Assembly (NCBI RefSeq): GCF_004114425.1
Contig: NZ_RDQF01000018.1
Span: 83,028-147,027, forward strand
Direction: 5' to 3'
Length of the DNA: 64,000 bases
Source: Bradyrhizobium vignae
Lineage (GTDB): Bacteria; Pseudomonadota; Alphaproteobacteria; Rhizobiales; Xanthobacteraceae
In this document: positions 34,000 to 41,698 of the stretch, in pieces
Position numbering within the stretch: the stretch's first letter is position 1
Layout of the letters: each line of letters opens with the position of its first letter
Notes under the pieces: generated by a model
The model's database searches: none
What the model saw: only the letters and a program-made list of their open reading frames with translations
Told to the model about the DNA's origin: nothing
Position numbers and translations under genes: made by a program

Positions 34000-34830
34000 A
34001 TGAAGAGGGTGTTTGCAATCCTGGCGTTTCTCTGCGTCCTCGGCGTCGGGGAATATCTTGTCGTGAGCCGGTTCGCGATCCGCCATGAGACCTTGACCCT
34101 GTTCGACGCCTCGCGCCAGCGTCCGATCGCGGTCGAGATCGCCGTGCGGCGCGACTACGAGACCAAGGCCAATCTGGGCCTCTGGAAGCTTCCGCTCGCC
34201 ATCATCAGCAACGGGAACACTGTCAAGGCTACCGAATATTCCTTCCTTGCCAACGTGCTCGCCGCGCGAGGCTATCTGGTTGCCAGCATCCAGCAGGACT
34301 TGCCGAGCGATCCGCCATTGATGACCCATGTCGGTCAGCCCTATGTCGGCCGGCGCGAAGTCTACATCCGTTGCGAAGCAAACATCCTCTTCGTGCTGGG
34401 CGAACTGAAGAGACGGCAGGAGAACGTCGAATACGAGCACATCACGCTGGTCGGCCATTCCAATGGCGGCGATGTCTCCATGTATGTCGCCCATCAGCAC
34501 CCCGAGTTGGTGTCGAAGGTGATCACGCTCGACAATCTGCGGGTGCCTTTCGTGCTCAGCGATCATCTGAAGATTCTCTCGTTCCGCTCGAAGGATCCTC
34601 ATTTCTTGACCGACCCCGGCGTCCTGCCGACGCCGGAACAGGCCAAGGCGCGCGGCATCGACATCGTCCACACCGGCGCACAACATACCGAGATGAGCGA
34701 CCGCGGTCCTGATGCGGTCAAGGAGAAGATTCAGGCGACGCTCGACCATTTCCTGCGCGACAGTGCCAGCAGCGCGCTGGCCCCCGCCGATACGGGAAGC
34801 CCGATGATCATGAATCCGGGCGACTATTAG
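34000..34830 (+). CDS. Exported or membrane-anchored alpha/beta hydrolase
   Basis: This 276-residue protein begins with a hydrophobic signal or anchor (MKRVFAILAFLCVLGVGEYLVV). The nucleophile elbow is GHSNGGD near residue 155, and a late His in the HTGAQHTEMSD region could complete a Ser-His-Asp triad. The N-terminal region resembles dienelactone-hydrolase/platelet-activating-factor-hydrolase-like proteins. The start at 34000 is preferred; an upstream extension to 33862 precedes the hydrophobic start and is unlikely. It is downstream of the TpsB gene, separated by 148 bases. Substrate is unknown. Confidence 0.82.
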   Translation: MKRVFAILAFLCVLGVGEYLVVSRFAIRHETLTLFDASRQRPIAVEIAVRRDYETKANLGLWKLPLAIISNGNTVKATEYSFLANVLAARGYLVASIQQDLPSDPPLMTHVGQPYVGRREVYIRCEANILFVLGELKRRQENVEYEHITLVGHSNGGDVSMYVAHQHPELVSKVITLDNLRVPFVLSDHLKILSFRSKDPHFLTDPGVLPTPEQAKARGIDIVHTGAQHTEMSDRGPDAVKEKIQATLDHFLRDSASSALAPADTGSPMIMNPGDY

Positions 34831-35056
34831 CCGGGAGCGCTTTGCGGCAGATCAAGGCGGCTAGCGAGCCGGCAAGCTAGAAGTGCGGTGCCGCGTCGGA
34901 GAGACACGTGTCGCACTAAACCGAAAGTCTCGATGCGAAAAGCCTTGATACGAAATGTCTCGGCCGGCCCGCGGGTGCAGCGGTTTTGCGAAAAATCATG
35001 CTCAAACAATACCCTGACGATTCATCCCGAACGATCACGACCTGCCACAAATGCAA

Positions 35057-35082
35057 ATCCCTGCCGGAGGACCGGCAGGGAT
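35057..35082. terminator. Possible terminator hairpin
   Basis: ATCCCTGCCGG and its exact complement are separated by AGGA, giving an 11-bp stem. On the minus strand it is followed by TTTGCATTTG, a poor T-run. It could end the phasin transcript 130 bases downstream. The rest of 34831-35211 shows no convincing gene. Confidence 0.45.
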
Positions 35083-35211
35083 CAGCAGAAAGGATGACGG
35101 ACGGCGAATGAAATCATCCGGTGGCCCGTCATGGACCTGCGCAAGTATCGAAGCGCGGATCTCCATGCCACACAAGATCAATTTGCGGGCACGTTGTACA
35201 CACGCCGAGAA

Positions 35212-35556
35212 TCAGGACGACTTGCCCTTGCCTGATTGCATGAGACTGCCGGTCATCTGGCGCATGTGATCTCCGGCGCTGGTGAACTGACTGCGCAGGA
35301 AATCGGACTGGATTTGCATCGCTTCCTGGAGATCGGTGGCATGCACCAGCTTGCGGGCATGCTCGAAGGCCGACTTCATGTTCTGCTCTGTGAAAGCCAG
35401 CGCCTGCTTCGACACCTCAGTCCCCGCGCCGGGAACGGTCGACATCGATTTGGTGGCGGCTTCAAAAAACATGCCGAATGCCTTTTCCGCCTGGTCGATC
35501 GTCTTTTCGGCCAAATCGCGCAGTTCGGCCGGAACCTCGAGCTTTGGTTCAATCAT
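35212..35556 (-). CDS. Phasin family protein
   Basis: This 114-residue helical protein of the phasin type coats polyhydroxyalkanoate granules and may affect storage metabolism. Typical segments are LRDLAEKTIDQAEKAFGMF, VSKQALAFTEQNMKSAFEHA and LQEAMQIQSDFLRSQF. The start at 35556 follows GGGAGGAG; the longest frame adds eight unsupported residues. No PHA synthase gene is nearby. Length and coiled-coil-like heptads fit the rhizobial phasin family. Confidence 0.88.
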   Translation of the reverse strand: MIEPKLEVPAELRDLAEKTIDQAEKAFGMFFEAATKSMSTVPGAGTEVSKQALAFTEQNMKSAFEHARKLVHATDLQEAMQIQSDFLRSQFTSAGDHMRQMTGSLMQSGKGKSS

Positions 35557-35697
35557 GGTCGCACTCCTCCCTTTTCCCAACTGAATACCACACTTGCCGG
35601 ACCGCCTTCCAGCGGCCAGCCTCGGGGGAACGACGCCGGCGAGCCAGGTTCTGGCAAGAAAAGAGGGGAGACGAATGGACCCGGCACGCGGCCGGAT

Positions 35698-35883
35698 TCA
35701 GCACAAGGGGTGCTCGGGAAGAGCTTCTTCGGTGGCGAGATCTTCGACCAGCTTGATCACTTCGAAACGCTGCCGAGGCGCGAGCTTCAGGAATGCGCGG
35801 AGCAGACGCAGACTTTCGACAGTGCTGCTTGTAGGCACACCGAGCTTGAGATGCAGCTCAGCCGCGAAATCGAGGTTTTTCAT
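35698..35883 (-). CDS. Small hypothetical protein
   Basis: This 61-residue helical protein begins MKNLDFAAELHLKLGVPTSS and contains LRLLRAFLKLAPRQRFEVIKL. It has no signal or Cys/His motif. The ATG at 35883 is favoured over an upstream frame because the conserved-looking sequence starts there. Similar short proteins occur in Bradyrhizobium, with no known function. Confidence 0.55.
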   Translation of the reverse strand: MKNLDFAAELHLKLGVPTSSTVESLRLLRAFLKLAPRQRFEVIKLVEDLATEEALPEHPLC

Positions 35884-36449
35884 CTCGCACCTATGACAAG
35901 CATCGGCCTTCGTGATCCACTCGAGAACCGAACGCCGCAACAGAACCTATCCCGACGAACTCTAGGCCGGGGCGCCCGCCGGATTGGCACGCTGAACGAC
36001 ATCTAAACGGCGGCCCCAACCATCTGGTTGTAACTATGCCAAGCAACAACCTATCCGGCAAGCTCAATCGTGGGTATTGCGATGCTTCGTCTGCATCACG
36101 CCACGGTGATTCCGGATATCAGGAATACCGACCGCCGTCACCCACCTGCGTCAAGAAGTGGCAACAATTACGCACACAACCCCTGATCGCGGGCAATCCG
36201 GCGCGTACCCGTTATCGTTGAGTCCAATCGCCGCGGTTGCATCGCCAGCATGAAAGTCGATTTTGCAGCCGGTCTCCGGTCTCGGTCCTGGCGCTGCTGC
36301 TCGCGGCAGGATCCATCCGTCTGGATTCCGCCGTGAACCGTTGTCCGCGAGCGAGCGACCAAGCCGTTGCGGCACGGCCACGCAGATACGGGCGCCATGG
36401 CTGTAGACTCTTTGATTTGGGCGCGCGTCAGCACCAAGAGGACGACGGC
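35884..36449. other. Intergenic region, no gene supported
   Basis: About 565 bases separate the small minus-strand gene from the exported-protein gene. Open frames here (for example 36036-36221 on the plus strand) lack ribosome sites and recognisable sequence. Promoters for both flanking genes must lie inside. Confidence 0.4.
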
Positions 36450-36806
36450 ATGCTTTCTCGCTGCGATCTCATCAAGGGCGCCGCGGTCGCGCTTCTCACC
36501 CTTTCGATACAAGGCGCATGGGCCCAGGAGACCAAGATGAACCTGTTCAAGATCGTCACCATCAAGGACGAAATCGTCGTCGGATTGTCAGCGGAGGAGC
36601 TTCAGGCGCTCGGCGGCAATGATGCGAGCGCCGTTGCACACGCGCTGGCACAGAAGGGCGATCTCACCGTCTGGCAATACAACGTGCATCGTGGGCCGAA
36701 CGGCGAATTACAGCAAGCGCCGACTGCAAAGATCGGGCTTCTGGCCAACGCCTCGCTCCGCGTCGAGCCTTACACCACACCCTACCAGATTGTCCCTCAT
36801 CCCTAA
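36450..36806 (+). CDS. Exported hypothetical protein
   Basis: This 118-residue protein starts with a signal peptide (MLSRCDLIKGAAVALLTLS, cleavage near AWAQE). The mature part starts MNLFKIVTIKDEIVVGLSA and shows mixed alpha/beta composition with GLSAEELQALGG and a Pro/Tyr-rich end (PYTTPYQIVPHP). The ATG at 36450 with AAGAGGA upstream is chosen over a TTG at 36237. It is probably periplasmic; function is unknown. Confidence 0.65.
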   Translation: MLSRCDLIKGAAVALLTLSIQGAWAQETKMNLFKIVTIKDEIVVGLSAEELQALGGNDASAVAHALAQKGDLTVWQYNVHRGPNGELQQAPTAKIGLLANASLRVEPYTTPYQIVPHP

Positions 36807-36816
36807 GCAACGGGCT

Positions 36817-36848
36817 GCGACGCCGGCGGCCAAGGCCGCCGGCGTCGC
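36817..36848. terminator. Hairpin between convergent genes
   Basis: A perfect 14-bp GC-rich stem (GCGACGCCGGCGGC and its complement) with a CAAG loop lies in the 46-base gap between two convergent genes. There is no T-run, but its place suggests a bidirectional terminator. Confidence 0.55.
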
Positions 36849-36852
36849 GCAA

Positions 36853-37428
36853 TCATCTACGCCGGTCCGCTCGCGGCGTTCCCGTCTCCGTCGCGAAGCC
36901 GTAGACCAACGCCAGCCGATCCAGGCATTCGCGAAAACGCCGCGCAAAATAATCGTTCCAGCGCTGCGTGCGGACGGCGCGACGTTGCCCGATCTGATCC
37001 ATGGTCAGACCAAGCACCAGCACGTCGTGCACCAGCGCGGCGCCATCGGTGCCGAGCTCGCGCTCGGCCCGGTTCAGCCGCAGCACCGCCTGTCGCTGGC
37101 TCTCGGTGACCGGCTCGCGCGTGCCGGCACCATCGACATATTCGCGCGTCGTATCCACCGCTTGGGGGCCGCGCTCCGCCCGCTCCCAATCGTTCTGGAA
37201 GGCGCGGCCGCCGCGGTATTGCGCCTCGTCGATCTGGTGGTGCGCGTGCAGCCGGCCGAGCGGATCGCTACGGATCGAGCGGATGGCCAGGATCTTCTCA
37301 CCTGAATCGAGCGCGAGCGGATTGTCCACCTCGACCTCCGCCACCTCGGCGTTGAACGGCACCTCCCGGGACCGCCGGTCGTAGATCTGCGCCAGTTTGT
37401 AAGATTTGTTGCGTCGGGCACGAGCCAC
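36853..37428 (-). CDS. DUF6456-like protein
   Basis: This 191-residue protein has a basic N-terminus (MARARRNKSYKLAQIYDRR) and a central to C-terminal region with the pattern QYRGGRAFQNDWERAER, QRQAVLRLNRAERELG and ALVHDVLVLGLTMDQIG. That pattern recalls the DUF6456 domain found in alphaproteobacterial DNA-associated proteins. There is no membrane segment. It follows the GcrA-like gene by 46 bases on the same strand, so the two are probably co-transcribed. The domain assignment is from motif memory. Confidence 0.6.
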   Translation of the reverse strand: MARARRNKSYKLAQIYDRRSREVPFNAEVAEVEVDNPLALDSGEKILAIRSIRSDPLGRLHAHHQIDEAQYRGGRAFQNDWERAERGPQAVDTTREYVDGAGTREPVTESQRQAVLRLNRAERELGTDGAALVHDVLVLGLTMDQIGQRRAVRTQRWNDYFARRFRECLDRLALVYGFATETGTPRADRRR

Positions 37429-37474
37429 TCGGATTCTCCTTGCAAGTCTGACGATTGAACGGACGGCTGCACCT

Positions 37475-37999
37475 TCAGGCGGCCGAAACCAACTTCAGCA
37501 CGACGGGGCCTGCGACACGGGCAGACCCAGCCTCGGAACGGCGGGTCAGGCGGGCATGCGGTGTGCAATAGCTGGAGCTCGGCTGGCGGGGGTGGCCGCA
37601 GAAGGTGATCTCCTCTCCGTCCTTGTCGCCGCCATAGGGATAGCGGCAGTCGGTCGGCTCGAGCTCGACCAGTTGGATCAGGCGCGGCTGGACGCCGACG
37701 CAACGCAACTTGACCCGCGCCGCAGGCTTCATCGCCGACTTCGGCGGCAGATTCAGGTTCGGCAACGCCGCCCGGCGCGGCGAAAGCAAGCTGGGTTCAT
37801 CCGGCACGATCGACGGGCTCGTCATCCATTGCGGCACGACGAGCCCGAGCCGCTTGGCGCGGCCGACCACCGCGCTGCGCGTGTAAGCCGTTCCAAACCT
37901 TGCGTTAATCTGTCTTCCGATCTCTGCATAAGACATGCCTTTGAGAAAATAGTCGCGAAGCGCGTCGGAATGCTCCGACGGCCAATGGCCCGGTTCCAT
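37475..37999 (-). CDS. GcrA-like cell-cycle regulator
   Basis: This 174-residue GcrA-family protein is probably a transcription cofactor. The N-terminal HTH-like region contains WPSEHSDALRDYFLKGMSYA and GTAYTRSAVVGRAKRLGL, matching the GcrA start. The C-terminal part has a Cys/His cluster (DCRYPYG..., FCGHP, YCTPHARL) as in GcrA proteins. In Caulobacter GcrA acts at GANTC-methylated promoters. The start at 37999 is chosen because the family N-terminus begins there. It is divergent from the S24 repressor and shares its operator region. Confidence 0.85.
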   Translation of the reverse strand: MEPGHWPSEHSDALRDYFLKGMSYAEIGRQINARFGTAYTRSAVVGRAKRLGLVVPQWMTSPSIVPDEPSLLSPRRAALPNLNLPPKSAMKPAARVKLRCVGVQPRLIQLVELEPTDCRYPYGGDKDGEEITFCGHPRQPSSSYCTPHARLTRRSEAGSARVAGPVVLKLVSAA

Positions 38000-38062
38000 G
38001 CTGCTGTCCTGTGATGCGCCTCCCACCAACGAACGACCGGGAGGCGAAGCACACATTCCGTT

Positions 38063-38126
38063 ATTCCGAATAGGGTGTCAAGCAATAATTCTGATATTCA
38101 TAATTGCATCAATTCCGAATTTCGGA
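38063..38126. promoter_or_regulatory. Operators and promoter of the S24 repressor
   Basis: ATTCCGAAT occurs at 38063-38071 and 38112-38120. The second is part of the perfect inverted repeat TCCGAA-T-TTCGGA (38114-38126). This repeat lies between a candidate -35 TTGCAT (38104-38109) and -10 TATAAG (38128-38133), which fits autorepression by the adjacent LexA-like protein. The first copy is placed to affect the divergent GcrA-like gene. Confidence 0.6.
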
Positions 38127-38165
38127 TTATAAGAGGCGAGACGGTGCGCAATCGAGGGAATCACC

Positions 38166-38774
38166 ATGTTGGACGTAGCAATGATCGAGCGGGGCCTGGA
38201 GAAGACGGGCAAGAGCAAGGGCGGCCTCGCGGCGGCTATGGGCGTGCGCCCCGGCGCGGTGTCGGAGATCCTCGGCGGCGAGCGCCTGGTGAAGGCCTCG
38301 GAGATCATTCCGATCATGGAATATCTCGAGCTCAATCTCGCGCCGATCATGGGCCGCGTCGGAGCCGGCGCGGTGATCGAGCCGGACTATGAACAGGTTC
38401 CGCCGGAAGGTCTCGGCGACGTCACGCTGCCCTTCCCCATCATGGAAGAGACGATCGCATTCGAGATCGTGGGCGATTCGATGCTGCCCAAGTACGAAAG
38501 CGGCGACGTGATCGTGGTCTACAAGGACCAGCGCCATCCGCTGTCGAGCTTCTACGGCGAAGAGGCGGTGGTCCGGCTCAAGACCGGCGAGCGCTATCTG
38601 AAGACCATCGAGCGGGGAAAATCACCCTCTGTCGTCAATCTCACGAGCTTCAACGCCAAGCCGATCGTCGGCGTCAAGCTCGACTGGGTCGGGGAGATCT
38701 GCCTGTCCATGCCCAAGGGGCAGCTTGAGCGGCTGCGCGCGAAATCGGCGCGCCCCCGCAAGAAGGGCAAGTAA
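38166..38774 (+). CDS. LexA-like transcriptional repressor (HTH and S24 peptidase)
   Basis: This is a 202-residue repressor with an N-terminal helix-turn-helix (KSKGGLAAAMGVRPGAVSEIL at 18-38) and a C-terminal S24 domain. The catalytic Ser is in IVGDSMLPKYESGD and the Lys in AVVRLKTGERYLKTI. A possible autocleavage site is AG in RVGAGAVIE. Such proteins repress until cleaved or inactivated by stress. The start follows GAGGG. Palindromes at its own promoter and at the following gene's promoter suggest autoregulation and control of that gene. It could be a prophage-derived or chromosomal stress regulator. Confidence 0.88.
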   Translation: MLDVAMIERGLEKTGKSKGGLAAAMGVRPGAVSEILGGERLVKASEIIPIMEYLELNLAPIMGRVGAGAVIEPDYEQVPPEGLGDVTLPFPIMEETIAFEIVGDSMLPKYESGDVIVVYKDQRHPLSSFYGEEAVVRLKTGERYLKTIERGKSPSVVNLTSFNAKPIVGVKLDWVGEICLSMPKGQLERLRAKSARPRKKGK

Positions 38775-38816
38775 GGGAGCGCACGGCCTGCGATTTCTTG
38801 AATACCGAAATCGCGA

Positions 38817-38847
38817 TTGACAACATTCCGATTTTCAGAAATAAACT
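38817..38847 (+). promoter_or_regulatory. Putative promoter with S24-repressor operator
   Basis: TTGACA (38817-38822) and TAAACT (38842-38847) flank ATTCCGATTTTCAGAAAT (38825-38842), which resembles the palindrome upstream of the S24 gene. The operator again lies inside the promoter. It would drive the small gene starting at 38889. The spacing of 19 is slightly long. Confidence 0.5.
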
Positions 38848-38888
38848 ATGCCGCGTTCCCGACCACGGGGCGCGGCAGGATCGTTTTC

Positions 38889-39164
38889 ATGCAATATTTC
38901 GTCGTGATGATCGATTATGGGCGGCGGGGCCGCGAGGCGGTGGTCGATCCCGAAATCACAAGGCGCGAGGTCGTCTCCCGGATCGCCTCGGGCGAATACC
39001 AGAACATCTCGTTCATCCACGAAATCGTCGAGAATGCGGTCGAGGATGTGACCGAGGCCATCCTGAGTGAGGCTGCCTTGCCCCAAATCCCGCCCGAAGA
39101 TGTCGACCTCCAGGCAATCCGCCTTGATCACACCCGCGATCTGCACAAGCACGATCGGACGTGA
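38889..39164 (+). CDS. Small hypothetical protein under probable S24-repressor control
   Basis: This 91-residue acidic protein starts MQYFVVMIDYGRRGREAVVD and contains RREVVSRIASGEYQNISFIH and VEDVTEAILSEAALPQIPPE. It has an alpha/beta pattern without signal, membrane segment or metal motif. The ATG at 38889 is preferred because the promoter-like element overlaps the longer frame. It is the immediate downstream neighbour of the LexA-like repressor. Function is unknown. Confidence 0.65.
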   Translation: MQYFVVMIDYGRRGREAVVDPEITRREVVSRIASGEYQNISFIHEIVENAVEDVTEAILSEAALPQIPPEDVDLQAIRLDHTRDLHKHDRT

Positions 39165-39202
39165 CGCAAGCTGGGCAGCTCGCGTCACGGCCCGACCGAG
39201 CA

Positions 39203-40177
39203 TCAGACCAGGAGAACGGTCGATCCCGTGGTCTTGCGCGCCGCAAGATCGGCATGGGCCTTGGCGGCCTCCTTCAGCGGATAGGTCTGGTGCACCTCGA
39301 TCTTGACCGCGCCGGACTTGACGACGTCGAACAGTTCGTTCGCCATCGCAACCAGATTTTCGCGCTTGGCGGCGTAGGTGAACAACGTCGGACGCGTAAC
39401 ATAGAGCGAGCCCTTCTGGGCGAGCAGGCCGAGATTGAGCGGCTCCACCGCGCCGGAGGACTGGCCGAACAGTGCGGCGACACCGAGCGGCGCGAGGCAG
39501 TCCAGCGACTTCAGGAACGTGTCCTTACCGACGGAGTCGTAAACCACCGGCACTTTCTTGCCACCGGTGATCTCGTCGACCCGCTTCACGAAATCTTCCC
39601 GGGTATAGATGATCACATGGTCGCAGCCATGCGCCTTGGCGAGCTTCGCCTTCTCGTCGTTGCTGACCGTGCCGATCACGGTCGCGCCGAGATGCTTGGC
39701 CCACTGGCTCAAGATCAGGCCTACACCGCCAGCCGCGGCATGAAGCAGGATGGTATCGCCCGCCTTCACCCGATAAGTCTGTCGGATCAGATATTGCGTG
39801 GTGAGCCCCTTGAGCATCATCGCCGCCGCGGTCTTGTCATCGACGCCGTCGGGCAGCTTCAGCAGACGATCGGCGGGAATCAGCCGGGCCTCCGAATAGG
39901 CCCCGAGCGGCGAGGCGCCATAAGCGACGCGATCGCCCGGCTTCAGATCAGTGACGCCGGGCCCGACCTCCTCGACGACGCCGGCCGCCTCGCTGCCGAG
40001 CCCGCTCGGCAGTTGCGCCGGATAAAGGCCGGAACGGTTATAGATGTCGACGAAATTGAGGCCGACAGCGGTGTGGCGGATGCGCGCTTCGCCGGGTCCA
40101 GGCTTGCCGACGCTGACCTCCTCCCAGACCAGGACTTCCGGACCGCCGGTTTTGTGAAAGCGAATGGCATGCGTCAT
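39203..40177 (-). CDS. qor: NADPH:quinone oxidoreductase (zeta-crystallin type)
   Basis: This is a 324-residue medium-chain dehydrogenase/reductase without the zinc-ligand set, as in Qor. The N-terminal HKTGGPEVLVWEEV, the VGLNFVDIYNRSGLYP signature, and the nucleotide motif HAAAGGVGLILSQWAKHLGA near residue 150 identify the family. It reduces quinones or related electrophiles with NADPH in the cytosol and may protect from oxidative stress. It is monocistronic and convergent with the preceding small gene. Confidence 0.9.
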   Translation of the reverse strand: MTHAIRFHKTGGPEVLVWEEVSVGKPGPGEARIRHTAVGLNFVDIYNRSGLYPAQLPSGLGSEAAGVVEEVGPGVTDLKPGDRVAYGASPLGAYSEARLIPADRLLKLPDGVDDKTAAAMMLKGLTTQYLIRQTYRVKAGDTILLHAAAGGVGLILSQWAKHLGATVIGTVSNDEKAKLAKAHGCDHVIIYTREDFVKRVDEITGGKKVPVVYDSVGKDTFLKSLDCLAPLGVAALFGQSSGAVEPLNLGLLAQKGSLYVTRPTLFTYAAKRENLVAMANELFDVVKSGAVKIEVHQTYPLKEAAKAHADLAARKTTGSTVLLV

Positions 40178-40399
40178 GGGCGTGCTCCCTTATCGTTGAG
40201 GTGAAAGTCCGAACACCGGATCGGCCTGTCAAATAGGCATTTGGTCCGCCCGTTACAGTACAGAGCCGTAACAAGAATGTCACAGCGAACGACAAACGGT
40301 CGTCGTTCCGTCTCTGTTCGAAAGAGTTGATGAGGGCTCCAGAGCAACCGGAAGTATTTTTTGCGCGGGGTTGATGGTCGCCTGCGAGGGAGAGCCGAG

Positions 40400-40600
40400 A
40401 TGCCAGCTTATGTTCAGCATCATCTGGATATCGAGATCGCGCCTGTGATTTGCCCCACCTGCATGGGGTTCCTGCCGATGTATGTGCGCGAGGTCGAGCC
40501 GCATTGGAGTCTTGCCAAGATCGACTTCGTCTATGAATGCGCCGATTGCGGAGCCGAGCTTAGACAGACGATCCGCAAGCCGGAGCCGCTGCGGCACTGA
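40400..40600 (+). CDS. Small zinc-ribbon hypothetical protein
   Basis: This 66-residue protein has two CxxC knuckles, CPTC near residue 19 and CADC near 48, forming a probable zinc ribbon. It starts MPAYVQHHLDIEIAPVICPT. The ATG at 40400 has GAGCCGAG upstream, and a TTG start at 40361 is less likely. It may bind nucleic acid or protein. It lies 145 bases before the MoxR-type gene, in the same direction. Confidence 0.65.
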   Translation: MPAYVQHHLDIEIAPVICPTCMGFLPMYVREVEPHWSLAKIDFVYECADCGAELRQTIRKPEPLRH

Positions 40601-40745
40601 TCGCGACCGGCGCCCCGCTCGACTATTTGCGCGAAGCGGAAAAAGCGCCTTTCGCGCGGGTCTGAGGTCTCCCAAACGAGGCTTGTTCTTTGCCGGGAAC
40701 GCAGGCAGAACAAGCCTCAACCAAGACCTTTGGGAGCGCCCATTC

Positions 40746-41693
40746 GTGGCAGATCAGAAGGCCTCGACCTCGATCGAGGCAGTGGAGAGCGGCCTCGCCG
40801 CGCAAGGTTATATCGCGAGCCGGCAAATCGCGACCGCCGTCTATTTGTCGCAGCAAATCGAGAAGCCGATCCTGGTCGAGGGCCCCGCGGGCGTCGGCAA
40901 GACCGAGCTTGCCAAGGCCATCGCCGCCTGGCGCGGCATGAAGATGATCCGCCTGCAATGCTACGAGGGCCTCGACGAGGCCAAGGCGCTCTATGAGTGG
41001 AAATACGCCAAGCAGCTTCTCTACACGCAGATCCTCAAGGACAAGCTCGGCGAAGTGCTCGGCGGCGCGCAGACGCTGCACGCCGCGCTCGACCAGCTCC
41101 ATGATTTCGGCGACGTGTTCTTCTCCAAGGAGTTCGTCGAGCCCCGCCCCCTGCTCCAGGCGCTGGAGCAGCCGGGTGGCTGCGTGCTCTTGATCGACGA
41201 GATCGACAAGTCGGATGCGGAATTCGAATCGCTGCTGCTGGAGATCTTGTCCGACTTCCAAGTCACGATCCCCGAACTCGGAACCGTCTCGGCCATCACG
41301 CCGCCGACCGTGATCCTCACCTCCAATAGCGAGCGCGACCTCGGCGACGCCCTGAAGCGGCGCTGCCTGCATCTGCATATCGGCTTCCCCGAGCAGCGGC
41401 TGGAGGAGCGCATCGTCGAAAGCCGCGTACCCGGCATTTCGCAGACGCTGCGCCGGCAGATGGTCGGCTTCATCCACGAGATCCGCTCGCTCGATCTGAA
41501 GAAGCTGCCCTCGGTCAGCGAGACCATCGACTGGGCGCGCGTACTTGTGTTGCTCCAGGCCGCCGAGCTCGACACCGAGATCATCAAGGACACGCTCAAC
41601 GTGCTTCTGAAATACGAAGCCGACATCGAGGCCGCAGCGCCGCAGGTGACGACCTTCATTGCCAAGGCGGCGCGGTCCAACGTCTTCGGTTGA
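40746..41693 (+). CDS. MoxR-family AAA+ ATPase
   Basis: This 315-residue MoxR ATPase is presumed to act as a chaperone in maturation of a partner complex together with a VWA protein. Walker A is EGPAGVGKTEL near residue 40, Walker B VLLIDEIDKSD, sensor 1 in ILTSNSERDL and the arginine finger likely in GDALKRRC. The start is GTG at 40746 with GGGAG upstream; the open frame extends to 40482 without support. Its stop is only five bases before the VWA gene start, so they form an operon. Similar pairs occur with carbon monoxide dehydrogenase genes, but none is present here. Confidence 0.9.
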   Translation: MADQKASTSIEAVESGLAAQGYIASRQIATAVYLSQQIEKPILVEGPAGVGKTELAKAIAAWRGMKMIRLQCYEGLDEAKALYEWKYAKQLLYTQILKDKLGEVLGGAQTLHAALDQLHDFGDVFFSKEFVEPRPLLQALEQPGGCVLLIDEIDKSDAEFESLLLEILSDFQVTIPELGTVSAITPPTVILTSNSERDLGDALKRRCLHLHIGFPEQRLEERIVESRVPGISQTLRRQMVGFIHEIRSLDLKKLPSVSETIDWARVLVLLQAAELDTEIIKDTLNVLLKYEADIEAAAPQVTTFIAKAARSNVFG

Positions 41694-41698
41694 CGCCG

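Noticed and set aside
34998..35111. 37-codon plus-strand ORF with CHKCKS
   Set aside because: There is no ribosome site and it overlaps the hairpin at 35057-35082. A single CxxC is not enough.
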